Source: an uncultured Eubacteriales bacterium (GTDB lineage: Bacteria; Bacillota_A; Clostridia; Christensenellales; Aristaeellaceae). From it: a stretch of 8,093 bases of DNA. A program made the position numbers and the translations under genes. Of the stretch, positions 1 through 6,503 are shown piece by piece. Position 1 is the stretch's first letter. Every line of letters begins with the position of its first letter. The notes under the pieces are model-generated. The model was given only the letters and a program-made list of their open reading frames with translations. It was not told the DNA's origin and did no database searches. Location of the stretch: positions 1-8,093 of the forward strand of contig CALVKX010000087.1 of the NCBI GenBank assembly GCA_944333375.1, given 5' to 3'.

Positions 1-60
1 CACCGCACTCAAAATGCGGCGGATCTTTCCATGCCGGTTCGAGTCCGGCCACCGGCACCA
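1..60 (+). tRNA. tRNA-Leu(CAA), 3' part (5' end outside window)
   Basis: The anticodon stem is 3-7 paired with 15-19, around a seven-base loop with anticodon CAA at 10-12, which reads UUG leucine codons. A long class II variable arm (20-32, with a GGA/TCC stem) fits tRNA-Leu. The T arm is 33-49 with loop TTCGAGT. The 3' acceptor strand is 50-56, the discriminator is A57 (usual for Leu), and CCA is encoded at 58-60. The D arm and 5' acceptor strand lie before the window, so the gene is partial here. Confidence 0.95.
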
Positions 61-61
61 G

Positions 62-103
62 ATTCCCTACCGGGATTGGATACAATCCCGGTAGGGAATT
101 TTG
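62..103 (+). terminator. Rho-independent terminator after tRNA-Leu
   Basis: A perfect 16-bp inverted repeat (62-77 with 84-99) encloses a six-base loop, GGATAC, and runs into TTTT. It starts two bases after the tRNA CCA end, so it ends the tRNA transcript. The T-tract is short, but the hairpin is very stable. Confidence 0.9.
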
Positions 104-530
104 ATATCATCCGAACGTTTCGCTGAACCGTCTACTGAAAGTGTCTATGTCACAGGCTCAGTGGGCATGGCAGTTAAGGCGATTTCCTACATTTACGGGA
201 ACAGCCACTCTTTGAATAGGTGCGTATTCGGAGCATTTCAATAGCGGCGCTCATTATACTGATATGTTTATCGTCAGCAGGTTGGCGCAAGTTGCGGATG
301 CTATAAATCTTCGTGGCGACATCCTGTCGGCAACGCTTGGAATTGGTACCATCAAGGACATCGTGGTTCCTGAATTCTCCATTTTACCCTTTCTCCCCTT
401 TCGCCGGATTGGTTCACTTTCTGGTATGGGCGCCATATCCAATCACACGGGCTCCGCTTTTCGTGATGCGATCGAAAGGCGGAGCCTGTCGTATTGGCCG
501 GGGGAACGGCATGGTTTTGCAGGGTTTCGC
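104..530 (+). other. No intact gene; possible decayed coding sequence
   Basis: No ORF here has a convincing start and ribosome binding site. Two plus-strand frames read like protein in succession. One is open to a stop at 242-244 and includes VYVTGSVGMAVKAISYIYG. The other is open from 216 to 545 and includes AINLRGDILSATLGIGTIK, with no good start. Joining them would need a frameshift near 213-216. This is the pattern of a decayed gene, but I do not recognise the family and the protein-like look could be chance. The GC content seems lower than in the flanking operons. Confidence 0.3.
450..486 (+). repeat. Large imperfect stem-loop upstream of the repressor promoter
   Basis: The arms 450-463 (GGCTCCGCTTTTCG) and 473-486 (CGAAAGGCGGAGCC) form 14 pairs with one G-T wobble, around a nine-base loop. 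Weaker pairing seems to continue outward (AAT near 441 with ATT near 495). There is no T-tract on either side, so it is not an obvious terminator. It ends about 45 bases before the -35 box at 531. Its role is unknown; a relic of a small mobile element or an RNA structure in a decayed transcript are both possible. Confidence 0.6.
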
Positions 531-559
531 TTGACAGGTCCATGAGGATCCGCTATAAT
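531..559 (+). promoter_or_regulatory. Near-consensus sigma-A promoter of the TetR operon
   Basis: The -35 box TTGACA (531-536) and -10 box TATAAT (554-559) both match consensus exactly, with a 17-base spacer. Transcription should start near 566. The last two bases of the -10 box are also the first two of the palindromic operator, so a bound repressor would block RNA polymerase. Such a strong promoter makes sense only if it is normally repressed. Confidence 0.93.
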
Positions 560-572
560 GAACATTGTTCAT
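558..572 (+). promoter_or_regulatory. Palindromic operator O1, probable TetR-regulator binding site
   Basis: ATGAACATTGTTCAT is a perfect palindrome with seven-base half-sites (ATGAACA/TGTTCAT) about a central base. It overlaps the -10 box and the likely transcription start. The same half-sites recur at 1179-1193. Position and recurrence next to a TetR-family gene support autorepression. The assignment to this particular repressor is inferred. Confidence 0.88.
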
Positions 573-587
573 GTTGAGGTGATGCGT

Positions 588-1145
588 TTGAATCCCATGG
601 CGACCTCTCAGGAGGAAATCCTTCAGGCAAGCCGTAACCTGATCCGGCAGAGGGGGTGGGAAGCAGTCAGCATTCGCGCCGTGGCCGAGGCCTGCGGCGT
701 GTCGGTTGGCACGATTTACAACTACTTCCGCTCCAAGGACGAGCTCATCGGCGCAAGTGTGGAGAGCGTCTGGCGCGACATCTTCCACCACGCGCCGGAC
801 GCGGAGGCCTTTGCCGACGTCCCTGCCTGCATCCAATGGCTATACCGGCGCATGGAATACGGCGCGGGGCAATACCCGCATTTTTTCAGCATCCATTCCC
901 TCCGCTTTGCCCAGGGCAGCAGGTCGCAGGGGCGCGAACGGATGCTGAAAACCTGGCAACACATCCGCGCAAGCCTGTGCGCAGTGATCCAGAGGGATCC
1001 TCATGTGCGCGCGGACGCCTTCAACGAGGCGTTTTCGCCAGAGGCCTTTGCGAACGTGCTCTTTTCCTTAATGCTCTCCGCCATGCTCCGCCAGGATTAC
1101 GACCCGAGCGCCGTGCTGGAGATCGCCCGCAGGGTGCTGTACTGA
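588..1145 (+). CDS. TetR/AcrR-family transcriptional repressor
   Basis: This is a 185-residue dimeric DNA-binding regulator, a normal length for the family. Residues about 8-53 form the N-terminal three-helix domain: EEILQASRNLIRQRGWEAVSIRAVAEACGV continues into the recognition stretch SVGTIYNYFRSKDELI, a textbook TetR signature. The helical C-terminal part should bind an effector that cannot be predicted. The start chosen is TTG at 588, eight bases after GAGG (576-579). An upstream in-frame ATG at 558 lies in the -10 box and operator, before the transcript begins, so it cannot be the start. ATG at 582 is too close to the ribosome site and ATG at 597 rather far. It heads the operon and probably represses both its own promoter and the two membrane genes behind it through the 558 and 1179 palindromes. 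Confidence 0.93.
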   Translation: MNPMATSQEEILQASRNLIRQRGWEAVSIRAVAEACGVSVGTIYNYFRSKDELIGASVESVWRDIFHHAPDAEAFADVPACIQWLYRRMEYGAGQYPHFFSIHSLRFAQGSRSQGRERMLKTWQHIRASLCAVIQRDPHVRADAFNEAFSPEAFANVLFSLMLSAMLRQDYDPSAVLEIARRVLY

Positions 1146-1178
1146 CGGGCGGTCCGGAGCCGTTTTTTACGGACCAAC

Positions 1179-1193
1179 ATGAACAATGTTCAT
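1179..1193 (+). promoter_or_regulatory. Palindromic operator O2, second copy of the TetR-type site
   Basis: ATGAACAATGTTCAT has the same seven-base half-sites as the 558 site and differs only in the central base. It lies 34 bases after the repressor stop and just before the ribosome site AGAGGAGG (1198-1205) of the next gene. A small inverted repeat (GGTCCG 1151-1156, CGGACC 1170-1175) precedes it. No consensus promoter is evident here. Bound repressor could act as a roadblock, could loop with O1, or could control a weak local promoter. Confidence 0.88.
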
Positions 1194-1214
1194 ACAAAGA
1201 GGAGGATGAACCGC

Positions 1215-1880
1215 ATGCAAGCCCTTGTAGAGACTCTATTCGATGCGGTATACCTGATCACCGTCATCACCCTCGGCCTGCGCATGATTCGGGGCAGCCG
1301 GGGCAACCGGCAGTTCCGCCTGTTCGGCTGCATGGCCGTGGTGCTGGGCGCGGGAGACGCATTCCATCTGATTCCCCGCGCGCTGGCGCTGTGCACCACG
1401 GGGCTGGACAGCTACACCGTGGCGCTGGGGGCCGGCAAGTGGATCACGTCCATCACCATGACGGTCTTCTACGTGCTGCTGTATTACGTCTGGCGGTATC
1501 GCTACCGCATCCAGGGCCAAAAGACGCTGACCGCCGCGGTCTATGCCCTGGCGGGCGTCCGTATACTGCTGTGCATGATGCCGCAAAACGACTGGCTCAG
1601 CGCCGCTGCGCCGCTCGCCTGGGGCGTCTACCGCAACATTCCGTTTGCGCTGCTGGGCGCTGTGATCATCGTGCTGTTCTATCGCAGCGCCAGGGCCGCA
1701 AACGACGCCGCCTTCCGCTGGATGTGGCTGACCATCGTCCTGAGCTTCGGCTTTTACATTCCGGTCGTGCTCTGGGCCGACGCCGTGCCGATGATCGGCA
1801 TGCTGATGATCCCCAAGACCTGCGCATACGTATGGACGGTGCTGATCGGCTACCGCGCCATGCGGAGAGAATGCAACTGA
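1215..1880 (+). CDS. Seven-helix membrane protein of unknown function
   Basis: This 221-residue protein is predicted to be an integral membrane protein with about seven hydrophobic segments, near residues 4-25, 36-58, 76-93, 104-120, 140-156, 168-187 and 190-212. The second contains GDAFHLIPR (47-55), whose D48, H51 and R55 are unusual inside a membrane helix and may be functional. No signal peptide or soluble domain is visible. The start is ATG 1215, nine bases after AGAGGAGG. In-frame ATGs at 1179 (inside the operator) and 1206 (abutting the ribosome site) are unlikely starts. The gene is followed 18 bases later by a DUF2871-type gene with its own ribosome site, and it lies downstream of a TetR-type repressor and its operator, so the two membrane proteins probably act together. 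I do not recognise a named family and propose no function. Confidence 0.85.
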   Translation: MQALVETLFDAVYLITVITLGLRMIRGSRGNRQFRLFGCMAVVLGAGDAFHLIPRALALCTTGLDSYTVALGAGKWITSITMTVFYVLLYYVWRYRYRIQGQKTLTAAVYALAGVRILLCMMPQNDWLSAAAPLAWGVYRNIPFALLGAVIIVLFYRSARAANDAAFRWMWLTIVLSFGFYIPVVLWADAVPMIGMLMIPKTCAYVWTVLIGYRAMRRECN

Positions 1881-1898
1881 TTGAAGGAGGTACGCAAA

Positions 1899-2303
1899 GT
1901 GAAACGTTATGCCAACGCAGCGCTCGCATACGCGCTCCTCGCCATGGCGGGCGGGGTATTCTATCGGGAATTCACCAAGTTCAACGGCTTTACGGGCAAG
2001 ACCACGCTCTCCGTGGTGCACACGCACTACTTCCTGCTGGGCATGGTGTTCTTTCTGCTCCTGCTGCTGCTGGAAAAGAGCCTGCGCTTTTCCGGTGAAA
2101 AGACCGGGCGCACGATCGCGCTCTACCATGTGGGGCTGAACGTCACCGCCGTGGCCCTGGTGGTCCGGGGCGTCGCGCAGGCGCTGAGCCTGCCGCTGTC
2201 CCGCGGGCTGGACGCGTCGATCTCCGGCGTCGGCGGCATCGGGCACCTGCTGCTAGGCGTCAGCCTCGTGCTGCTGCTGCTGCGCATCCGAAAAGCTGCA
2301 TAA
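1899..2303 (+). CDS. DUF2871-family small membrane protein
   Basis: This 134-residue membrane protein has about four hydrophobic segments, near residues 6-22, 39-58, 73-95 and 108-129. The N-terminal GGVFYREFTKFNGFTGKTTL followed by VHTHYFLLGM resembles the uncharacterised DUF2871 family; this is recognised from memory, not from a search. Histidines H41, H43, H77 and H116 all fall in or next to predicted helices. That spacing would suit a heme or metal site, but this is inference only. The start is GTG 1899, eight bases after GAAGGAGG (1883-1890); the in-frame TTG at 1881 precedes that ribosome site. It is the last gene of the TetR operon, and its stop is directly followed by a terminator. 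Confidence 0.87.
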   Translation: MKRYANAALAYALLAMAGGVFYREFTKFNGFTGKTTLSVVHTHYFLLGMVFFLLLLLLEKSLRFSGEKTGRTIALYHVGLNVTAVALVVRGVAQALSLPLSRGLDASISGVGGIGHLLLGVSLVLLLLRIRKAA

Positions 2304-2352
2304 GTCAACGCCGGGTTTGCGGCTCACAGCGCAAATCCGGCGTTGACTTTTT
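2304..2352 (+). terminator. Rho-independent terminator of the TetR/7TM/DUF2871 operon
   Basis: The arms 2304-2321 and 2330-2347 give 18 pairs with a single G-T wobble and an eight-base loop, followed by TTTTT. The hairpin starts at the base after the TAA stop, so it clearly belongs to the plus-strand operon. There is no T-tract for the opposite direction. Confidence 0.95.
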
Positions 2353-2377
2353 GCATAAATTCCTGATAATTAGCCAT
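2324..2377 (-). CDS. Possible 17-residue peptide ORF
   Basis: On the minus strand an ATG at 2377 is nine bases after AAGGAAGGAG (2396-2387), an excellent ribosome site. It opens a 17-codon frame, MANYQEFMQKVNAGFAL, ending in TGA at 2324-2326. Its second half is encoded by the terminator hairpin of the opposite operon. It lies downstream of the kinase gene's terminator and has no clear promoter. It may be a real small peptide, or the remaining front of a gene truncated when the AT-rich island joined the GC-rich operon. Confidence 0.3.
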   Translation of the reverse strand: MANYQEFMQKVNAGFAL

Positions 2378-2442
2378 AAAACATTTCTCCTTCCTTGAAT
2401 TTTGTTGTGAATTTTAATTTGCTGCTTCACATTTCAGCATAT

Positions 2443-2472
2443 AAAAAGGAGCAACCGTTTAATGATTGCTCC
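2443..2472 (-). terminator. Rho-independent terminator of the kinase-like gene
   Basis: Read on the minus strand, GGAGCAA (2472-2466) pairs with TTGCTCC (2454-2448) across an 11-base loop and runs into TTTTT (2447-2443). It lies about 55 bases after the kinase stop. A second small hairpin without a T-tract (2507-2512 with 2520-2525) lies between them. Confidence 0.85.
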
Positions 2473-2527
2473 AATTATGATATTATTCTGTTTTTAAGCT
2501 ATTCTGCCCGATAAACCAAATCGGGAT

Positions 2528-3058
2528 TTAGCTTCCTGTAATTACTCTTAAAATTTCATCTACAAGGACTTCTAATTCTTTTGTTCCATCAACCACATAG
2601 TCTGACAAGGGAAGTATGTCTTTTAGCATCTGTATATAAGCGATTCGAGCATATTTTAAATACGTTTCCATATCATTACGAATTTCTTCAGCGGTTGCAT
2701 CTTTATAATCCCTCAGTATTCTTCTTGCCATTGCAATATCTAAAGGCGTATCAATAAATATTGCATAATCAATATAATCTTTTATTGTGTTATGTTGATA
2801 CGCAAATGGATAATCCAATAATAAGTATTCATATGAACCACTATTTTTTATTGATTTAATGTCTTTTTCTAACGGACTTAAATCCCATATGCTATAATCC
2901 GCACCATCTAAAGTCCATTTATAAAAGTCCTTAACTTCTCCATCAAAAGAATAATCGTCAAAATGAAGCGATGTCGCTTTAGGTAGTTTCTTCTTGATTT
3001 CATTAACAATCGTGGTTTTTCCACCTGCTGTAACAGCAGCAATGGCAATTACTTTCAT
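2528..3058 (-). CDS. Small P-loop kinase-like protein (uridine kinase-like fold)
   Basis: This 176-residue cytoplasmic protein begins MKVIAIAAVTAGGKTT, a Walker A loop with G13, K14, T15 and T16. The usual first glycine of GxxxxGK[ST] is A8. FDDY (33-36) sits where uridine and other nucleoside kinases have a catalytic acidic pair. YLLLDYPF (78-85) is a Walker B-like strand. DIAMARRILRDYKD (107-120) resembles the arginine-rich lid of small-molecule kinases. It probably phosphorylates a nucleoside or another small molecule, but no substrate can be named. The start ATG 3058 lies eight bases after GGAGGT (3072-3067). The gene is strongly AT-rich, unlike all its neighbours, which suggests transfer. 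It lies 45 bases downstream of the exported zinc-finger gene on the same strand. It has no visible promoter, so read-through from that gene is likely. Confidence 0.83.
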   Translation of the reverse strand: MKVIAIAAVTAGGKTTIVNEIKKKLPKATSLHFDDYSFDGEVKDFYKWTLDGADYSIWDLSPLEKDIKSIKNSGSYEYLLLDYPFAYQHNTIKDYIDYAIFIDTPLDIAMARRILRDYKDATAEEIRNDMETYLKYARIAYIQMLKDILPLSDYVVDGTKELEVLVDEILRVITGS

Positions 3059-3103
3059 TTAGTAATACCTCCAAATCTTCCGCTTGATGTTTCTCTCCGG
3101 CGC

Positions 3104-4852
3104 TCAGCGATAGCCGGTGCCGCTGCAGAAGCTGCAATGTCCGCTGCCGGCAGGCCGGCAGGACGTGCAGTCCTGTTCCACCCGCTCGGTGGTGCCGGGC
3201 AGGGTCTTGTACAAGCGGCCCGTTCCGCCGCAGCGGGTGCAATTCCCGCTGCCGGCGCAGGCGCTGCACTGCTGCTTTCCGCCGGCGCCGGCGGATGCCT
3301 GCGCGCTGGTCGTCTCGGCGTCCGCAAACGAGACCGCCATCAATACCTCCAATTCGCGCGGCGCGGTGGCAAACTGGGCGCAGGCGTACAGCACCGCCGT
3401 CTCGCCGTCCGCGTACATCACCCGCAGGTTGAGGCGCTTCATGTCGCCGCCCATGCCCAGGACGGGCACGACGTATTCGCTCCCGTGCCACGCGGCGAAC
3501 ATGGTAGGCCATGTATAGGACGGCATGTCCTCAAACCGGCCGCCCGCCTTGACGGCATAGCTGGATTCCACGATGAAGTCCTCTTCCGTATAGATCTGCC
3601 CGGTCGCGATGTCCTGGGAGAGCGGGAAGTAGCATTGGATGTATGCGCCGTCCCGGTCGTCCTCCACCCAGAACTCCAGATGGCTGCTCTGCGTATCGTA
3701 GACGGCCCGGGCGTTGTACACCGATGCTGCCCCGTCCTGGACGACCATGGCCTGCCCGGGCGCTGCCTGCAGCGCGCCGTCATCCGTGGCGAAGCTGCCG
3801 TCGCTCAGGCGGTACAGGCCGGCGGCAAACGAATCGCCCACAAAGCCCGTATCGGCCGAGGCGCTGCCATAGCGATAGCCGCCGTCGCGCGCGGTCAACG
3901 CCCGGTCGTAGTAGATGTATCCTTCCAGGTCGTCGCCGTCGATGGTGCCGTAGATCATCACGTTGCAGGGAGTGTCGCTGAATACACCCCGGATCTCGCT
4001 GCCATACAGAGACGCAGATCCGGTATAGCGCAGGCAGAAGTCGAAGAACGTATCCCGCATCTGTTCATAGTAGGGCGTATCCACCAGTTCAAAGGAATAC
4101 GCCGTGCACAGCAGGTCCACATACGCCTCCAGGACGCGGTAGTCCGAGGCCGTGCCGTCCAGCGACCGCGTCCTCGCGCTGCCGTCCTCGCCCAGCGAGC
4201 CCACCTTCAGCCCGTCGGCATAGTATTCCAGCGCCATCAGCTCCGCATCGCCGGGCGCGGCCGCAGTCGACGTCAGCGGCTGCGCGACCAGCTCCTGCGC
4301 ATTGCCCGCGGCCTGCGCGCTGCCCGCGCCCTGCGCGGATTCCTCGCGCGCCGGGCTGGCCTGGGCGCTCTGATCGCCGCTCACCGGATTCAGGCCGTCG
4401 CTCCACGCCCAGCCGATCTCGGTATAGTCCCACGTCCCATGGGCGGAGGCATGAAGCCACAGATTGCAGCCCTCTTTCCCGGGCAGGGACTCCACCGCCG
4501 CCGAGCCGATATAGCTGAAGCGGTAGCTCCAGGCGTAGCTCCCCTCTTCCTCCTGAAACGACGTATCGGACAGGATAAAGGGGTATGTCCCCACCAGGAA
4601 GATCGCATACTCGTCCAGGGCGCTCCTGCTGTCCAGCTTCTCCACGCGCAGGCTCGCCGACCAGGCGCCGTCCTCCTCTGTGACCGTCGCAGCGCCGTCG
4701 TCCAGCCCCCAGTAGGCGAGCGGGGACAGGAAGCTGTCATCGTCAGCTGCTGCTGCCGGGCCCGCCGGGAGCAGCGCAAGCAGCAGGAACACGACAGTCA
4801 GCACGCGGGCGGACACGGCGCGCCCTCTGTTCCCATTCAGATGTTCAAGCAC
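3104..4852 (-). CDS. Exported protein with C-terminal DnaJ-like zinc finger, function unknown
   Basis: This 582-residue protein starts with a positive region and a hydrophobic core (residues 17-36, ending in AAAA): a signal peptide, probably cut near residue 36. A beta-rich, tryptophan- and tyrosine-rich segment (about 40-155) leads to a low-complexity Ala/Gln/Ser linker (about 158-200). A second region (about 203-510) begins with an amphipathic stretch near 235-278 and is otherwise beta-rich. A short Ala/Gly linker precedes the C-terminal tail, where CxxC pairs at 529/532, 538/541, 562/565 and 573/576, each followed by glycines (GSG, GTG), mimic the four repeats of the DnaJ zinc finger and should bind two zinc ions. 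No J domain is present. The start is GTG 4852, six bases after GGAGGG (4864-4859); an in-frame ATG at 4957 lies before it with no comparable site. No promoter stands out in the 101 bases upstream. I recognise no named family for the main body. Confidence 0.85.
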   Translation of the reverse strand: MLEHLNGNRGRAVSARVLTVVFLLLALLPAGPAAAADDDSFLSPLAYWGLDDGAATVTEEDGAWSASLRVEKLDSRSALDEYAIFLVGTYPFILSDTSFQEEEGSYAWSYRFSYIGSAAVESLPGKEGCNLWLHASAHGTWDYTEIGWAWSDGLNPVSGDQSAQASPAREESAQGAGSAQAAGNAQELVAQPLTSTAAAPGDAELMALEYYADGLKVGSLGEDGSARTRSLDGTASDYRVLEAYVDLLCTAYSFELVDTPYYEQMRDTFFDFCLRYTGSASLYGSEIRGVFSDTPCNVMIYGTIDGDDLEGYIYYDRALTARDGGYRYGSASADTGFVGDSFAAGLYRLSDGSFATDDGALQAAPGQAMVVQDGAASVYNARAVYDTQSSHLEFWVEDDRDGAYIQCYFPLSQDIATGQIYTEEDFIVESSYAVKAGGRFEDMPSYTWPTMFAAWHGSEYVVPVLGMGGDMKRLNLRVMYADGETAVLYACAQFATAPRELEVLMAVSFADAETTSAQASAGAGGKQQCSACAGSGNCTRCGGTGRLYKTLPGTTERVEQDCTSCRPAGSGHCSFCSGTGYR

Positions 4853-4953
4853 AGCATTCCCTCCTTTATTTTTCAGGCTGCCGGTGTATTCGACGGGCAA
4901 AAGCCTGCCGGCCGCCCTATGGATAAGGAACGACGAGTTGGCGAGCGTGCCCG

Positions 4954-5700
4954 TCACGCTCCCAGAACGCGGCTGAGGAATTCACGGGTGCGCGGCTGGC
5001 TCGGGCGCACAAAGATCTCCTCCGGCGCGCCCTCCTCGGCGATCACACCCTCATCCATGAAGATGACGCGACGGCTTACATCGCGCGCAAAGGCCATTTC
5101 GTGCGTGACCACCAGCATGGTCAGGCCCGAGGCAGCCAGCTCACGCATGACGCTCAGCACCTCGCCGACCATCTCGGGATCCAGCGCGCTGGTGGGCTCG
5201 TCAAAGAGCAGCACCTCCGGGTCCATCGCCAGCGCGCGCGCAATCGCCACGCGCTGCTTCTGTCCGCCGGACAGCTGCGCCGGACGCGCGTCGCGGTAGG
5301 GCGCCATGCCCACCTTGTCCAAATAGAAGAGCGCCTTTTCCTCCGCCTCGCGGCGGTCGCGCCGCAGCACGCGCACCTGACCGGAGACGCAGTTCTTCAG
5401 CACGCTCATGTTGGCAAAGAGGTTGAAGCTCTGGAACACCATGCCCACCTTGGCGTGGTACTGGGCACGGTTCCACTCGGTTTCTGCATTCCTGCCATGG
5501 AACAGGATGGCGCCGTCCGTGGGCTGTTCCAGAAAGTTGATGCACCGCAGCAGCGTGCTCTTGCCGCTGCCGCTGGCGCCGATAATGCTGACCACGTCGC
5601 CCTGATGCACGTCAAACGAGATGCCGCGCAGCACCTCGTGCTCGCCAAAGCGCTTTTGCAGTCCGCTCACACGCAGGATGGGCGCGCTTTCGTCAGTCAT
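4954..5700 (-). CDS. Amino-acid (probably lysine) ABC importer, ATP-binding subunit
   Basis: This 248-residue ATPase powers import through the neighbouring permease on the inner face of the membrane. All nucleotide-binding motifs are intact: Walker [10 protein letters not shown] (41-49), Q-loop Q90 in VFQSFNLF, signature LSGGQ (143-147), Walker B LLFDE (164-168), D-loop SALD (171-174) and switch H200. Length and sequence match the polar amino-acid importer group (GlnQ/HisP-like). The start ATG 5700 is seven bases after GGAGGT and overlaps the permease stop by eight bases, so translation is probably coupled. It is the third gene of the riboswitch-controlled operon; lysine specificity is inferred from that riboswitch. 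No clear terminator follows the stop. Confidence 0.95.
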   Translation of the reverse strand: MTDESAPILRVSGLQKRFGEHEVLRGISFDVHQGDVVSIIGASGSGKSTLLRCINFLEQPTDGAILFHGRNAETEWNRAQYHAKVGMVFQSFNLFANMSVLKNCVSGQVRVLRRDRREAEEKALFYLDKVGMAPYRDARPAQLSGGQKQRVAIARALAMDPEVLLFDEPTSALDPEMVGEVLSVMRELAASGLTMLVVTHEMAFARDVSRRVIFMDEGVIAEEGAPEEIFVRPSQPRTREFLSRVLGA

Positions 5701-6487
5701 TGGGCACACCTCCTTCTTTGGGCACGACGATGGCGGCCTTGGAATCGCTCTGGGAGCCATAGATGATGTAGTTGGTATTGCCGTCCATCTTGCGCTCCAG
5801 CACGCGCAGCAGGCGCGTGATCGTGAAGGTGAGCGCCAGATAGATGCACGCGGTGATGAAGAACACCTCAAAGTAGCGCAGATAGGTGCCGGCCGCCGAC
5901 TTGCTCATGAAGAACAGCTCGTTGACGGAGATGACGTTGAGCACGCTGGAGTCCTTGATGTTGACGACGAATTCGTTGCCGATGGAGGGCATGATGTTGC
6001 GCACCGCCTGGGGCAGCACCACGTGCACCATGCTCTGCCAGTGCGTCATGCCGATGGCGCAGGCGGCCTCCTTCTGTCCCTTGTCCACGCTGATGATGCC
6101 GCCGCGCACGATCTCGGCCATGTACGCGCCCGTGTTGATCGACACGATCAGCACCGCCGCCACCAGCACGGGCATGCGCAGGCCCATGTACATGCACCCG
6201 TAATAGATGACCATGGCCTGCACGATCATGGGCGTGCCGCGGAAGACTTCGATGTACACGTTCAGCAGCGCGGAGAGCGCCCGCAGCGGCAGGCGCCGGT
6301 ACCATGGCGCGCGCGGAGCGACGGGGATGGTGCGCAGGATCGCCACCAGCAGACCGATCGCAAAGCCGATGACGGTGCCCGTGATGGCCACCAGCAGCGT
6401 GATGCCCACGCCGCTGAGGAACAGCGTGCCGTACTTCTCCAGGATGAAGCCGACCCAGCCGAAAAATGAGGTTGGTAACGCGTTCAT
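5693..6487 (-). CDS. Amino-acid (probably lysine) ABC importer, permease subunit
   Basis: This 264-residue integral membrane protein belongs to the His/Glu/Gln/Arg/opine permease group. Hydrophobic segments lie near residues 22-51, 76-100, 105-125 and 210-235. [10 protein letters not shown] (81-90) and [12 protein letters not shown] (120-131) lead into the EAA loop, EAACAIG (140-146) through VVLPQAVR (156-163), which docks onto the ATPase. A single permease gene implies a homodimer. The start ATG 6487 is eight bases after AGGAG (6500-6496). The C-terminal tail overlaps the ATPase start. The residues after about 245 extend past the usual permease core without a recognisable domain. Confidence 0.95.
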   Translation of the reverse strand: MNALPTSFFGWVGFILEKYGTLFLSGVGITLLVAITGTVIGFAIGLLVAILRTIPVAPRAPWYRRLPLRALSALLNVYIEVFRGTPMIVQAMVIYYGCMYMGLRMPVLVAAVLIVSINTGAYMAEIVRGGIISVDKGQKEAACAIGMTHWQSMVHVVLPQAVRNIMPSIGNEFVVNIKDSSVLNVISVNELFFMSKSAAGTYLRYFEVFFITACIYLALTFTITRLLRVLERKMDGNTNYIIYGSQSDSKAAIVVPKEGGVPND

Positions 6488-6503
6488 GCAGGCAACTCCT
6501 TTA

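Noticed and set aside
254..442. A 62-codon minus-strand ORF in the tRNA-TetR gap
   Set aside because: It has no ribosome site or recognisable motif, and it overlaps the plus-strand frames considered for a decayed gene.
558..560. ATG at 558 as the TetR start, and likewise ATG at 1179 for the 7TM gene
   Set aside because: Both ATGs are part of the palindromic operators. The first lies in the -10 box, before the transcript starts; both precede the real ribosome sites (576-579 and 1198-1205).
656..2098. A 480-codon plus-strand frame across the TetR and 7TM genes
   Set aside because: It is a shifted frame over two well-supported genes, has no ribosome site and reads as Arg/Pro/His-rich low-complexity sequence.
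4852..4957. ATG at 4957 as the start of the exported protein
   Set aside because: It would add 35 residues ahead of the signal peptide, overlaps the ABC ATPase stop and has no good ribosome site. GTG 4852 has GGAGGG at ideal spacing.
3137..5299. A 720-codon open frame on the plus strand opposite the exported protein and the ABC ATPase
   Set aside because: It runs antisense to two genes with clear motifs and ribosome sites. Long antisense frames are expected in GC-rich DNA, and its translation is Ala/Arg/Gly-rich with no domain.
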